A DNA stretch of 28,603 nt, from the NCBI GenBank assembly GCA_900754605.1, contig CAAEDK010000282.1, positions 1 to 28,603 of the forward strand. The letters run 5' to 3'. Each line of letters opens with the position of its first letter. The first letter of the stretch is position 1. The position numbers and the translations under genes were made by a program. Shown here one piece after another: positions 7,968 through 16,152 of this stretch. The notes beneath the pieces are model-generated. The model saw only the letters and a program-made list of their open reading frames with translations, did not search any database and was not told the origin of the DNA. Source of the stretch: an uncultured Oscillospiraceae bacterium (lineage in GTDB: Bacteria > Bacillota_A > Clostridia > Oscillospirales > Oscillospiraceae).

Positions 7968-8023
7968 CTCGAAATCAGTTTGCGAGCAATCGCACGAGGG
8001 TTCGAATCCCTCCCGCTGCGCCA
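7968..8023 (+). other. Attachment site: 3' part of tRNA-Ser(CGA), element-host junction
   Basis: The segment folds as the 3' part of a class II tRNA. Parts in order: anticodon loop CT-CGA-AA (7968-7974), anticodon 3' stem TCAGT, long variable arm TGCGA-GCAA-TCGCA (7981-7994), T arm GAGGG-TTCGAAT-CCCTC (7996-8012), acceptor strand CCGCTGC, discriminator G and CCA (8021-8023). The CGA anticodon, long variable arm and G73 all indicate serine. The 5' half is missing: the bases before the loop (TTCCC) do not pair with TCAGT. A tRNA cut exactly at the anticodon loop is a known crossover site of tyrosine recombinases, so this is most likely the distal attachment site of an integrated element lying to the left. 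Confidence 0.8.
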
Positions 8024-8028
8024 AAATG

Positions 8029-8087
8029 AATGACCCTGCCTGATTTGGGCGAATGCTTGGCGTTATTTTGGGTCAGGCAGGGTTATT
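8029..8087 (+). terminator. Hairpin downstream of the tRNA remnant
   Basis: Positions 8029-8043 pair with 8073-8087 (core ACCCTGCCTGA with TCAGGCAGGGT), followed by TTTTA. This is probably the original terminator of the interrupted tRNA gene. The inner 29 nt are largely unpaired. Confidence 0.55.
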
Positions 8088-8089
8088 TT

Positions 8090-8126
8090 AAGTATGAACC
8101 CCTTGCATTGCAAGGGGTTCATACTT
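8090..8126. terminator. 18-bp perfect inverted repeat, probable terminator
   Basis: Arms 8090-8107 and 8109-8126 are exact inverted copies around a single central base, so the real loop must open a few pairs. The end CTTTCTTG gives a short T-rich tail. It follows the tRNA hairpin and probably completes termination from either side. Confidence 0.6.
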
Positions 8127-8392
8127 TCTTGTATTAAGCACTTATGCTGCCGGCAAAGTACAAAACATTGAAATGATAGAGGTCAAATCCCTGTTATGCC
8201 ACTGAAATATGGTCCAAAAAAGAATTTTCTAAGGCAGAAGATATGATTTGTGAACTTGGCCTGAAATAAGTGTGATTTGCGGTACAAGGATTCCCTATAC
8301 CTGCGGTTAATTTGAATGTCTGCATCCTTCTTCCCTGTTCTTCGTATGCCAACCCTCAGCCATAGGAGATCTGATGGATTTTTCAGAAGAGG
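8127..8392. other. Intergenic stretch with no recognisable gene
   Basis: I see no convincing coding frame, RNA gene or strong repeat here. The long minus-strand frames that cross it run on into the antisense strand of the helicase gene and look like shadows. Confidence 0.5.
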
Positions 8393-8421
8393 TTGAGAAC
8401 ATCTGCGGGTTCTGATATAAT
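8393..8421 (+). promoter_or_regulatory. Sigma-A-type promoter of the helicase gene
   Basis: TTGAGA (8393-8398) and a perfect TATAAT (8416-8421) are 17 bp apart. Transcription from about 8428 would give a leader of about 29 nt to the ATG at 8457. Confidence 0.85.
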
Positions 8422-8456
8422 GGAAGAAACAGATGTTCGACAGGGAGGACGCCACG

Positions 8457-10610
8457 ATGACCGATTTGCTCTCCGGCCTCAACGCTGCCCAGCGCCAGGC
8501 TGTGACCGAAACCGAAGGATTTGTCCGTGTCATTGCCGGAGCCGGCTCCGGCAAGACAAGGGCGCTCTCCCATCGTTTTGCCTTTCTGGTGAACGAGCTG
8601 GGCATCCTGCCGGGAAATATCCTCTGCGTCACCTTCACCAACAAATCCGCAAATGAGATGCGCCAGCGCATCCACATCCTCACCGGCGACAATGACACGG
8701 GCTATATCAACACCTTCCACGGTTTCTGCGTCTCCGTGCTCCAGGAGGACAGCTACGCCGTCCAGTATCCCAAAAGCTTTCTGGTGCTGGACAACGCGGA
8801 CATCGACGCTATGCTCCAAATCATCTACGAGGAGCGGGGATTGACGCTGCGGGATATGACCTTCTCCGCAGCCCGGGACATGGTCGAGATGCAGAAGCTG
8901 TTCAAGCGTCCGGACTACTATCTGGATATGATCGCCATGCCTCTGGACACGCTGAAGGAGAAGTATGACCAGGCGGACACCCCGGCAGACATCATTTTCT
9001 ACGGCTATCTGTATCAGGAGAAGAAGTGTTTCGGACTGGATTATAACGACCTGATCAAGTTCTCCCTGTATATTTTCCAGCAGCATCCTGGCATTCGGCT
9101 CAAGTGGCAGCAGCGGCTGGAGTACATCATGATCGACGAGTTCCAGGATATCGACCAGCTTCAGTACGAGCTGATGGAGGTTCTGTGTGGTTACCACAAG
9201 AACCTCTTCATCGTGGGAGACCCGGACCAGACCATCTACACCTGGCGGGGCGCCGACGTGAAGTACCTGCTGGACTTTGACAAGAAGTTTCCGGGGACAA
9301 AAACGATTCTAATGATGGAGAACTACCGCTCTGCGCCGGAGATTCTCTCTGCCGCGAATTCCCTGATCGACAAGAACCGGACTCGTATCAAAAAGGAATT
9401 GCAGCCCACGCTGCCCTCCGGCAGTCCGGTCATCTGCCACTTCGCGCAGACCCAGGAGGCGGAGGCCGAATGGATAGCGGGGGAGATGAAGGAGCTTCAC
9501 GAGGCGGGCACGCCATACCGGGACATGACGGTGCTCTACCGGGCCCACTATGTGACCCGGGCGGTGGAGGAAGTCCTGCTGGGAGAGAAGATCCCCTATA
9601 CGATTTACAGCGGCGTCCAGTTCTTTGACCGTATGGAAATCAAGGACGCCCTCTCGTACTTGCGGATGATTGCCTACAAGGACGACCTTTCCTTCCGGCG
9701 GATCGTCAACGTCCCCAAGCGGAATCTTGGGAAGCGGCGGATGGCATTTTTGCAGGAGTACGCAGAGAGGCAGGGCCGCTCCCTGTATCAGGCGCTGCAG
9801 GACAATCTGGAGGACCCACTTTTCAAAGGAACAGGCGCCGGAAGGTTTGTCGGCCTGATAGAGTCCTTTGCCGCCGGATATGGGGGGAGACCGGTGTCCG
9901 AGGTGCTTTCGGCCCTCCTCAATGAGAGCGGCTACGAGAAGATGCTCCGCACCGAGGGCAGCCAGGAACGGCTGGACAATCTGGCGGAGCTGAAGCAGTC
10001 GGTATATGAGTACGAGACCACCTGCGGGGAGGAGGTCACCCTGGAGCACTATCTGGCCCATGTGGCTCTGTTCACCAATGCCGACACGGCGGAGCAGGGA
10101 GACAAGGTGAGGCTGATGACCGTTCACGCCGCCAAGGGCCTGGAATTTCCCTATGTGTTCCTCTGCGGCATGAATGAGGGGATCTTCCCCTCCCGGAAGG
10201 TGCGGACGCAGCAGGCCATGGAGGAGGAGCGGCGGCTGGCGTTTGTGGCGCTGACACGGGCGGAGAAGGGACTGTACCTCTCCGAGGCAGACGGACGGAA
10301 CTTCGACGGCACCCCCCGGTATCCCTCCCGCTTTCTTCTGGACATCGACCGCAATCTCCTGGCCTTCACCCGGCCGCCGGAGGAGGGCTTGATCCGGGCG
10401 GCCCGGGACTATATCGGCCACAGCCAGACCTATCTGCCGGAGACCGACGGGAACATGGCATTCTCCGTGGGGCAGCGGGTGAAGCATATTCTGTTCGGCT
10501 CCGGTACGGTGCTGGATGTGGACATGGACAAGGGTGCTCATGTGGTACAGTTCGATGAGATGGAGACGCCCCGAAAGATATCCTTCCGGGCGAAGCTGGA
10601 ACGGATTTGA
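8457..10610 (+). CDS. pcrA: UvrD/PcrA-family ATP-dependent DNA helicase
   Basis: This 717-residue superfamily 1A helicase unwinds DNA 3' to 5' in repair and replication restart. The motifs occur in order: Q motif LNAAQRQAV (8-16), Walker A GAGSGKT (28-34), Walker B DEFQD (~228), motif III GDPDQTIYTWRGA (~253), motif IV ENYRS (~288), motif V TVHAAKGLEFP (~554) and motif VI RRLAFVALTRA (~592). The last ~45 residues (VGQRVKHILFGSGTVLDVD) form the Tudor-like domain that lets PcrA bind RNA polymerase. I chose the ATG at 8457 because GGGAGG lies 8 nt upstream; the ATG at 8433 falls too close to the promoter and lacks such a site. The length is slightly below typical PcrA. Genomes of this group often carry several UvrD-like genes, so the symbol is likely rather than certain. 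Confidence 0.9.
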   Translation: MTDLLSGLNAAQRQAVTETEGFVRVIAGAGSGKTRALSHRFAFLVNELGILPGNILCVTFTNKSANEMRQRIHILTGDNDTGYINTFHGFCVSVLQEDSYAVQYPKSFLVLDNADIDAMLQIIYEERGLTLRDMTFSAARDMVEMQKLFKRPDYYLDMIAMPLDTLKEKYDQADTPADIIFYGYLYQEKKCFGLDYNDLIKFSLYIFQQHPGIRLKWQQRLEYIMIDEFQDIDQLQYELMEVLCGYHKNLFIVGDPDQTIYTWRGADVKYLLDFDKKFPGTKTILMMENYRSAPEILSAANSLIDKNRTRIKKELQPTLPSGSPVICHFAQTQEAEAEWIAGEMKELHEAGTPYRDMTVLYRAHYVTRAVEEVLLGEKIPYTIYSGVQFFDRMEIKDALSYLRMIAYKDDLSFRRIVNVPKRNLGKRRMAFLQEYAERQGRSLYQALQDNLEDPLFKGTGAGRFVGLIESFAAGYGGRPVSEVLSALLNESGYEKMLRTEGSQERLDNLAELKQSVYEYETTCGEEVTLEHYLAHVALFTNADTAEQGDKVRLMTVHAAKGLEFPYVFLCGMNEGIFPSRKVRTQQAMEEERRLAFVALTRAEKGLYLSEADGRNFDGTPRYPSRFLLDIDRNLLAFTRPPEEGLIRAARDYIGHSQTYLPETDGNMAFSVGQRVKHILFGSGTVLDVDMDKGAHVVQFDEMETPRKISFRAKLERI

Positions 10611-10718
10611 CAAATCCTGGGAGGGATGGACGGGGGCTCCTGCCGCAATGCCGATCATTGGCGGGCCCGGGTGGAAGGAGCCCTGCCTCCAAAGCAAACC
10701 AGGCTCTCCGGAAAGGGA

Positions 10719-10768
10719 AACAGCTCCCGCTTTTCAAACGAATGGCTTGAAAAGCGGGAGCTGTTCTT
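10719..10768. terminator. Bidirectional terminator between helicase and ABC exporter
   Basis: A 19-bp perfect stem (10719-10737 with 10747-10765) has a 9-nt loop and is followed by CTTTTC. It lies between convergent genes about 110 nt after the helicase stop and about 75 nt after the exporter stop, and can serve both. Confidence 0.9.
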
Positions 10769-10839
10769 TTCGCTTCAGCACGGCGGAGTCTGATTTTCCA
10801 TACTGTCCAAATCACAGCCGCCCCCCCCTCTTCCTGGGA

Positions 10840-12639
10840 TCACGAGGCCTTTTCAAACTGGCTGTTGTACAGGTCAGCGTAGAAGCCGCCTTTGGCCAGG
10901 AGTTCCTTGTGCGTGCCTTGCTCGATGATATCGCCGTCCTTCAGCACCAGAATCAGGTCGGCGTTTTTGATGGTGGACAGCCGGTGGGCGATGACAAAGC
11001 TGGTGCGGTGCTCCGTCAGCCGGTCCATGGCCTGCTGGGTGATGAGCTCTGTGCGGGTATCCACCGAGGAGGTGGCCTCGTCCAGAATCAGCATGGGATT
11101 GCCCTGAATCATGGCCCGGGCGATGGTGAGCAGCTGCTTCTGCCCGGAGGAAATGGCAATGCTGTCATCCAGCACGGTATCAAAGCCGTGGGGCAGGGTT
11201 TCGATGAAGTGATAGATGCCGCAGGCCCGGCAGGCCTCCTCCAGCTGCTGGTCCGTGACCCCGGTCTTGTTGTAGACCAGATTTTCCCGGACAGTCCCCT
11301 CAAACAGCCAGGTGTCCTGGAGTACCATGCTGAACAGGTCGTGGACGCCCTCCCGGGTCATTTCAGAGGTGGGCACGCCGTCGATTTTGATGTTTCCGCT
11401 GTTGATCTCAAAGAAGTGCATCAGCAGATTGACCATCGTGGTCTTGCCCGCTCCGGTGGGACCCACAATAGCCACCTTCTGCCCCGGCTGAATATGGGCA
11501 GAGAAGTCCTTGATGATGATCTTATCCGGATGATTCGGATAGCTGAATCGGACGTGTTCAAATTCGACTTCGCCCTGCACAGGAGAGAGTTCGGGGCGCT
11601 TGCCGGTCTCATCGGGCAGCTCTTTCTCGTGGAGAAAGTCGAAGACGTGGTCGCCGGCGGCTGCCGCCGTCTGCATCTGGGTCATGCCCTGGGCCAGGGT
11701 GCTCAGGGGAGAGGTGAACAGCCGCACATAGAGGATGAACGCAACAATGACGCCGAAGGAGATCTCTCCGCTCATGGCCAGGGCGGAACCCAGGACGCAG
11801 ACCGCCACATAGCCCAGGTTGCCGATGATAGTCATCAGGGGCTGCATGATGCCGGAGAGGAACTGGCTGCGCCACTCTGCGTCGTACAGAACGGCATTCA
11901 TCCCGCCGAAGGTCTCTTTTACCTGCTCGTTGGCCCGGGAGAGGCGCACCACGTCGTGGCCGGAGTACATCTCCTCAATATAGCCGTTCAGGGTGCTCAG
12001 GTTCTCCTGCCGGGCGGTGAAGTACTTCTGGGACCGGAGCATCACCGCAGCCATGATGAGGAAGCCCAGTGCCGTGACGGCAATGGCTGCCAGCGCCATA
12101 CGCCACTCAGTGACAAACATCATCACCAGACAGCCGAGGAATTGGGCCACTGCGCTGATCATGGAGGGCAGGCTGTTGGCCAGGGCCTGCTGCAGAGTAC
12201 TTACGTCGTTGGTGATGCGGCTGAGGATGTCACCATAAGACACCTTGCTGAAGTAGCTCATGGGCACCCGGTTGATTTTTCGGGACAGGTCCTGCCGCAT
12301 ATCCCGGGACAGCTCCAGGGTGACCGTAGCCATGATGAAGTGCTCCACATAGGTAAAGACGGCACTGAAGCCGTAGATCACCAGCAGGATTACGCCGGTG
12401 CGGCCGATGGCGGCCAGATCGATCTCCCCGTCCAGGGCGTCGGAGATGAGGTCCGTGATCCGACTGAGCAGGCTGGGGCCGATGATGGTCAGCACTGCGC
12501 CGGCCACGGCGAAGCAAAAGGCCGCAACAGAGGGCACTTTCAATTTGTTGGAATAGGTGAACAGTTCTCTGAGCACACCGCCGATGCCGCGCCTGCTCTT
12601 TCCCGGCGCGCACATTCTGTTCTGCATCATCTTTGGCAT
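10840..12639 (-). CDS. ABC exporter half-transporter, catalytic partner
   Basis: The 599-residue protein has an N-terminal six-helix exporter membrane domain (about 25-330) fused to an ATPase domain. Visible motifs are Walker A GPTGAGKTT (~393), a variant signature SSGQKQLLTIARA (~500), Walker B LILDEATSSVD with the catalytic Glu, and the switch HRLSTI. It starts 13 nt after the stop of the preceding half-transporter, with AAGGAGG overlapping that stop. The partner has Asp in place of the catalytic Glu, so together they fit the heterodimeric multidrug exporters of the BmrCD/EfrCD/TM287-288 type, with this subunit supplying the active Glu. An upstream TetR gene in the same orientation suggests drug-responsive control. 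The transported substrate cannot be read from sequence. Confidence 0.92.
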   Translation of the reverse strand: MPKMMQNRMCAPGKSRRGIGGVLRELFTYSNKLKVPSVAAFCFAVAGAVLTIIGPSLLSRITDLISDALDGEIDLAAIGRTGVILLVIYGFSAVFTYVEHFIMATVTLELSRDMRQDLSRKINRVPMSYFSKVSYGDILSRITNDVSTLQQALANSLPSMISAVAQFLGCLVMMFVTEWRMALAAIAVTALGFLIMAAVMLRSQKYFTARQENLSTLNGYIEEMYSGHDVVRLSRANEQVKETFGGMNAVLYDAEWRSQFLSGIMQPLMTIIGNLGYVAVCVLGSALAMSGEISFGVIVAFILYVRLFTSPLSTLAQGMTQMQTAAAAGDHVFDFLHEKELPDETGKRPELSPVQGEVEFEHVRFSYPNHPDKIIIKDFSAHIQPGQKVAIVGPTGAGKTTMVNLLMHFFEINSGNIKIDGVPTSEMTREGVHDLFSMVLQDTWLFEGTVRENLVYNKTGVTDQQLEEACRACGIYHFIETLPHGFDTVLDDSIAISSGQKQLLTIARAMIQGNPMLILDEATSSVDTRTELITQQAMDRLTEHRTSFVIAHRLSTIKNADLILVLKDGDIIEQGTHKELLAKGGFYADLYNSQFEKAS

Positions 12640-12652
12640 CTTGGTTTCCTCC

Positions 12653-14413
12653 TTAAGCCCCCAGTTCTTCCTGGGAGAGCTGGGACCGGGCGATCTCCTG
12701 GTAGATCGGGCAGGTCTGCATCAGTTCCTCGTGGGTACCCATCCCCACCATCCTCCCCTCGTCCAGAACGATGATCTTGTCCGCGTTCCGGATGGTGCCG
12801 ATCCGTTGAGCCACGATCAGTCGAGTGGTATCCTTCAGCTCCCGGTCCAGGCCGGCACGGAGCCTGGTATCCGTCCGGTAGTCCAGGGCGGAGAAGGAGT
12901 CGTCGAACACCAGGATCTCCGGGCGCCTCGCCAGGGCCCGGGCGATGGAGAGCCGCTGCTTCTGGCCGCCGGATACGTTGGTGCCTCCCTCGGCGATGGG
13001 GGCATGGATGCCTCCGGGCATCCTGTCCACAAACTCGCTGGCCTGGGCCAGCTCCAGAGCCTTTTGAACGTCCGCATCGGAATCCTTGCCCCGGCTGGCG
13101 CCGAACAGCACGTTGCCGCGGACGTCTCCGGAGAACAGGATGGCCTTCTGAGTTACATAGCCGATGCGGTCATACAGGGCGTCGAAGGTGTAGTCCCGAA
13201 CGTCCACCCCGTCCACCAGCACAGTGCCCTCCGTGGCATCATAGAACCGGGCGGCCAGGCTGACCAGAGTGGTCTTGCCGCTGCCGGTGGCGCCGATAAA
13301 GGCCACGGTCTCCCCCCGCTTGGCCTGGAAGGTGATGTGCTCCAGGACATTCTTGTCCGAGGAGGGATAGTGGAAGGAGACGTCCCGGAACTCCACAGTA
13401 CCGGTTTCCAGGGCATCGATGCGGGCGCCCTGAGTCAGGCTGTTCCGGGTCTCCAACACCTCATTGATCCGCTGGGCGGACACCTGGGCCGCCGGGAGCA
13501 TCATGATAATCATGACCATCATCATAATGGACATGATGACGTAGGTGGCGTAGGTGCCGAACACCACGATGTCGCTGAAGGCGGCCAGCCGTGCGGCGGT
13601 GTCCGCAGCAGGGACGGCGTTCACGATGGAGGCACCCACCCAGTAGATCACTAGAGACAATGCGTTCATGGCCAGGGTGACGCCGGGCATCAGGAGGGCA
13701 AAGGCCCGCTGGTTGAACAACTGCGTGCGCATCAGTTCCTCGTTGCCCTTCCAGAACTTGGCGTTCTGGTAGTCCTCAGCGTTGTAGGCGTGGACAACAT
13801 TGATACCGTTCAAGTTCTCCCGGGCCACCAGGTTGATATGGTCGGTGAGCTTTTGCACCCGGCGGAACCGGGGCACCACCACGCCGATGATGACCGCCAT
13901 CATCACCAGCAGGGCGGCCACAAATCCGGCGGTGATAGCGGAGAGGGTCCAACTCTTGCCCACGATTTTGATGATGGCCCACACTGCCATGACGGGGGAC
14001 TTGATTAGGATCTGCAGGCCCATGGCCGTCAGCATCTGCACCTGGGTGATGTCGTTGGTGGTGCGGTTGATGAGGCTGGGGACGGAGAAGGTCATCATCT
14101 CCTGTTGGCCGAAGTCTGCGATCTTATGAAACACCGCCTCCCGGATGGAAAAGCTGAACCCGGCAGCCACCTTGGCAGTCAGATAGCCGCAGATGACGCA
14201 CAGCACCGCGCTGGCCAGGGTGCAGCCCAGCATTTCCAGGCCGGTATGCAGGATGTCCGACAGGGTGCTCCCCGGCGTTTTAATCAGAACGGTCAGGCTG
14301 CTCATGTAGTCGGGCAGCGCCAGATCGAAATAAATCTGCCCCAGGATGAGCACTGCGCACACGGCGGCCATGGCCCACTCCTGCCGCCGTAGGTTACGAA
14401 GTAATTTCAGCAT
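12653..14413 (-). CDS. ABC exporter half-transporter with degenerate ATPase site
   Basis: The ATG at 14413 with AAGGAGG upstream gives 586 residues; the open frame extends 28 codons further but without a ribosome site. It has an exporter membrane domain in the first ~320 residues, then an ATPase domain with Walker A GATGSGKTT (~371), signature NVSGGQKQRLSIARAL (~478) and Walker B ILVFDDSFSALD (~500). The catalytic Glu after Walker B is Asp, the mark of the degenerate site in heterodimeric exporters such as BmrC and TM287. The H-loop His also looks replaced (AQRIGTI where HRLSTI is usual), which supports degeneracy. It is co-transcribed with the catalytic partner downstream and should form one exporter with it in the cytoplasmic membrane. 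Confidence 0.92.
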   Translation of the reverse strand: MLKLLRNLRRQEWAMAAVCAVLILGQIYFDLALPDYMSSLTVLIKTPGSTLSDILHTGLEMLGCTLASAVLCVICGYLTAKVAAGFSFSIREAVFHKIADFGQQEMMTFSVPSLINRTTNDITQVQMLTAMGLQILIKSPVMAVWAIIKIVGKSWTLSAITAGFVAALLVMMAVIIGVVVPRFRRVQKLTDHINLVARENLNGINVVHAYNAEDYQNAKFWKGNEELMRTQLFNQRAFALLMPGVTLAMNALSLVIYWVGASIVNAVPAADTAARLAAFSDIVVFGTYATYVIMSIMMMVMIIMMLPAAQVSAQRINEVLETRNSLTQGARIDALETGTVEFRDVSFHYPSSDKNVLEHITFQAKRGETVAFIGATGSGKTTLVSLAARFYDATEGTVLVDGVDVRDYTFDALYDRIGYVTQKAILFSGDVRGNVLFGASRGKDSDADVQKALELAQASEFVDRMPGGIHAPIAEGGTNVSGGQKQRLSIARALARRPEILVFDDSFSALDYRTDTRLRAGLDRELKDTTRLIVAQRIGTIRNADKIIVLDEGRMVGMGTHEELMQTCPIYQEIARSQLSQEELGA

Positions 14414-14506
14414 ATAAATCCTCCTTGTGGTATCATCAATTGCTGTTTTGCCGCCAGAACCGGCCGGAGAAGCAGGCGCGCAGGATCGAGGCCGCATCCT
14501 GAAAGA

Positions 14507-14749
14507 TCAGCAGGCTCCCGCTGAGGATGCTGAGGTGCGGACGGCCCGGAGAGGGGCGCAGACCGGGAAAAATCCGCCCGCTGGCAATAGAAGAACCAAG
14601 GCGGTGCACCGGCCCCGGCCTGGTCCCTCCGGCCGCTTCAGATTAAAGGAGCTGACAAGTTTGCTGAAGCCCGGGTACAGCAGCCGCATTCCAAAGAGAT
14701 AGGGGAGTCCCGCGGCAGAGATCACGTTATCCACCGAACCGGAGATCAT
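14507..14749 (-). CDS. Doubtful small ORF coupled to the TetR gene
   Basis: An 80-codon frame begins at an ATG overlapping the TetR stop (ATGA) and runs towards the ABC exporter. The first ~40 residues look protein-like (SAAGLPYLFGMRLLYPGF). A different frame just downstream encodes a plausible tail (LSILSGSLLIFQDAASIL) ending in TGA near 14440. This could be a frameshifted remnant of a ~100-residue protein, or only non-coding GC-rich DNA. There is no clear ribosome site beyond the overlap. It fills most of the 332-nt gap between TetR and exporter, which otherwise shows nothing. Confidence 0.25.
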   Translation of the reverse strand: MISGSVDNVISAAGLPYLFGMRLLYPGFSKLVSSFNLKRPEGPGRGRCTALVLLLPAGGFFPVCAPLRAVRTSASSAGAC

Positions 14750-15375
14750 GCCGGATCTGCGTGGCGAAGAATCCCAAATAGGACCATATTCAGCAGTTCG
14801 CCTGCGGTTTCCAGCATGGCATGGAAATCCTGCGCGGGATGTCCGCCCTGATAACTCACAATCATATTCTGGAAAAGAGACTCGATGGTTTCCAAATAGC
14901 GGGTCACCATTTCAGGCTTCAAATCCGGCCGCAGCGGCATTTTGTCTATGAGCCCCTCGATAAATTCCTGATTCAAGCGCCGCATCGGTGCGCGCAGGGC
15001 CTGAATTTGCGCGGCCAGATGTTTGGGCGGACGGAGCATGGCGCTTTCAAAAACGAGCTTTTGCTGGGGATGAAGCTGGAAAAAGCACTCCCGGATCATG
15101 AAGAAATCTTTGACTGCGGCTGCCGTATCCTCCCCTGACAGATGGGCCATATCCCGTTCCACATGGGCCCTGAGCTCCTGGAAGGTGCGTTCGACGCACA
15201 GTAAAAACAACTCGTCCTTATTGGAGTAGTAGTGGTACATCATGCCCTTGGAGATCCCGTGGTTCCCACAGATCCGCTCCATGTTGACCTTGTCGTAGCC
15301 GTAGGTCCCGAACTCCTCCAGGGCGGCCTGATAAATCTCTTTTCTGCTGCGTTCCTGGCGCTCTTTCTGCGTCAT
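14746..15375 (-). CDS. TetR-family transcriptional regulator
   Basis: With the ATG at 15375, preceded by AAGGAGG at 9 nt, the protein is 209 residues, the usual TetR size. The frame stays open 50 codons further upstream but that part is low-complexity Gly/Arg/Pro. Residues about 7-55 form the TetR helix-turn-helix: IYQAALEEFGTYGYDKVNM, then ICGNHGISKGMMYHYYSNKDEL. The C-terminal ligand domain is typical in length but not diagnostic. It lies upstream of, and on the same strand as, the heterodimeric ABC exporter, so the classic reading is a drug-sensing repressor of its own exporter operon. Two palindromes 210-275 nt upstream are candidate operators. Confidence 0.9.
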   Translation of the reverse strand: MTQKERQERSRKEIYQAALEEFGTYGYDKVNMERICGNHGISKGMMYHYYSNKDELFLLCVERTFQELRAHVERDMAHLSGEDTAAAVKDFFMIRECFFQLHPQQKLVFESAMLRPPKHLAAQIQALRAPMRRLNQEFIEGLIDKMPLRPDLKPEMVTRYLETIESLFQNMIVSYQGGHPAQDFHAMLETAGELLNMVLFGILRHADPA

Positions 15376-15586
15376 GCTGCATATCCTCCTTCTGCCTGAT
15401 CCAAAACCCCCGGCCCTGCCAAAACCCGGAACCAGGGAGACACCCGGGCGGGCAGCGGGAAAACGTCCGGACGGACAGGCCATTTTGACGTCCGACCAAT
15501 TCCGCGCCGGTATGGGACCGGACACACGCCGTCAGGTTTGCAACCCGCGGCGGCTACTGCCTGAGGATTTTACAGACGATCTCGTC

Positions 15587-15604
15587 TATACTTTTGGAAG
15601 TATA
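15587..15604. promoter_or_regulatory. 18-bp palindrome, candidate TetR operator
   Basis: TATACTT-TTGG-AAGTATA has perfect 7-bp arms and a 4-nt centre, in an otherwise GC-rich stretch upstream of the TetR gene. Its size and symmetry fit a TetR-dimer site, and the minus strand offers TATACT as a possible -10 inside it. The distance to the TetR start (about 212 nt) is longer than usual. Confidence 0.45.
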
Positions 15605-15638
15605 CTACTCCCGGATGGCCTCATCTATGTTTGCCTCG

Positions 15639-15649
15639 TGAACGGTTCA
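15639..15649. promoter_or_regulatory. Short palindrome TGAAC-G-GTTCA
   Basis: Perfect 5-bp arms around one base lie 35 nt beyond the longer palindrome. It could be a second half of the same control region, but the arms are short enough to occur by chance. Confidence 0.25.
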
Positions 15650-15980
15650 TGAATTTTTTGAAAACGAGCCGGAGAGGCTGAGGCCGGGAGCAGCTGTCTG
15701 CCGCGGGCACGGCTCCCGGGCCCTTGACCGGCAGGGAGGCGCTCTGCTCCCGCGCACAAAGAAGCCGTGAGTCTGCGGAGAACCGCTCACAGCAGCGGTG
15801 CCAGCAGCCGCAGAAGCCCTTGAAACAGGCGGAACAGCGGTCCGCGACGGCAGATTGCGGCGGCTGTCTCCTGGCAGACGCCTTTTATTCCCCTTGCAGG
15901 ACTCTGATTGAAAAAACATACGGGAAATTACCCAATTGAGCCCACGGCATTGGATATAACGAGAATGAAGTCAGCCGCTA
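15650..15980. other. Gene-poor GC-rich stretch
   Basis: No frame here looks like a real protein: the open frames on both strands are Arg/Ser/Pro/Ala-rich and have no ribosome site. No RNA gene fold is obvious. It separates the TetR/exporter unit from the LysR terminator. Confidence 0.5.
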
Positions 15981-16028
15981 TTTAAAACCCCCAGGGACCG
16001 CTGCGCAGCAGTTCCTGGGGGTTTTAAA
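15981..16028. terminator. Bidirectional terminator downstream of the LysR gene
   Basis: Arms 15981-15995 and 16014-16028 pair over 15 bp with TTTAAAACCCCC symmetry, giving a U-rich 3' flank in either direction. The loop contains the smaller palindrome CTGCGCAG. It lies about 125 nt after the LysR stop. Confidence 0.85.
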
Positions 16029-16152
16029 TCTTTGCGGCAAGATGCGTGCAAAAGGCGTTCCTGCACACGCTGTCGGCAATGTTTGGAGCCATCGCACCAA
16101 CAGGGACACACGCCGATGCGGACAAACTGCCCTGTGGGAGGCGGCACGCCGT

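Noticed and set aside
7968..8023. A complete functional tRNA gene
   Set aside because: The D arm, 5' acceptor strand and 5' anticodon stem are absent; the bases before the anticodon loop do not pair with TCAGT.
8183..9197. Two long minus-strand frames overlapping the helicase promoter
   Set aside because: They run antisense through the helicase motifs and have no ribosome sites; the opposite strand has a clear promoter and full helicase motifs.
10516..12774. A 752-codon plus-strand open frame
   Set aside because: It is antisense to the ABC exporter gene, which has all family motifs. Its translation is Gly/Val/His/Asp-rich and matches nothing; it is a product of GC-rich third positions.
15798..15811. 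A 14-base match to the conserved 16S rRNA segment GTGCCAGCAGCCGC
   Set aside because: The flanking bases do not continue as 16S rRNA on either side, and the region is GC-rich, so it is a chance match.
15647..15939. Short overlapping frames on both strands as small genes
   Set aside because: Arg/Ser/Pro/Ala-rich translations, no ribosome binding sites and no coupling to neighbours.
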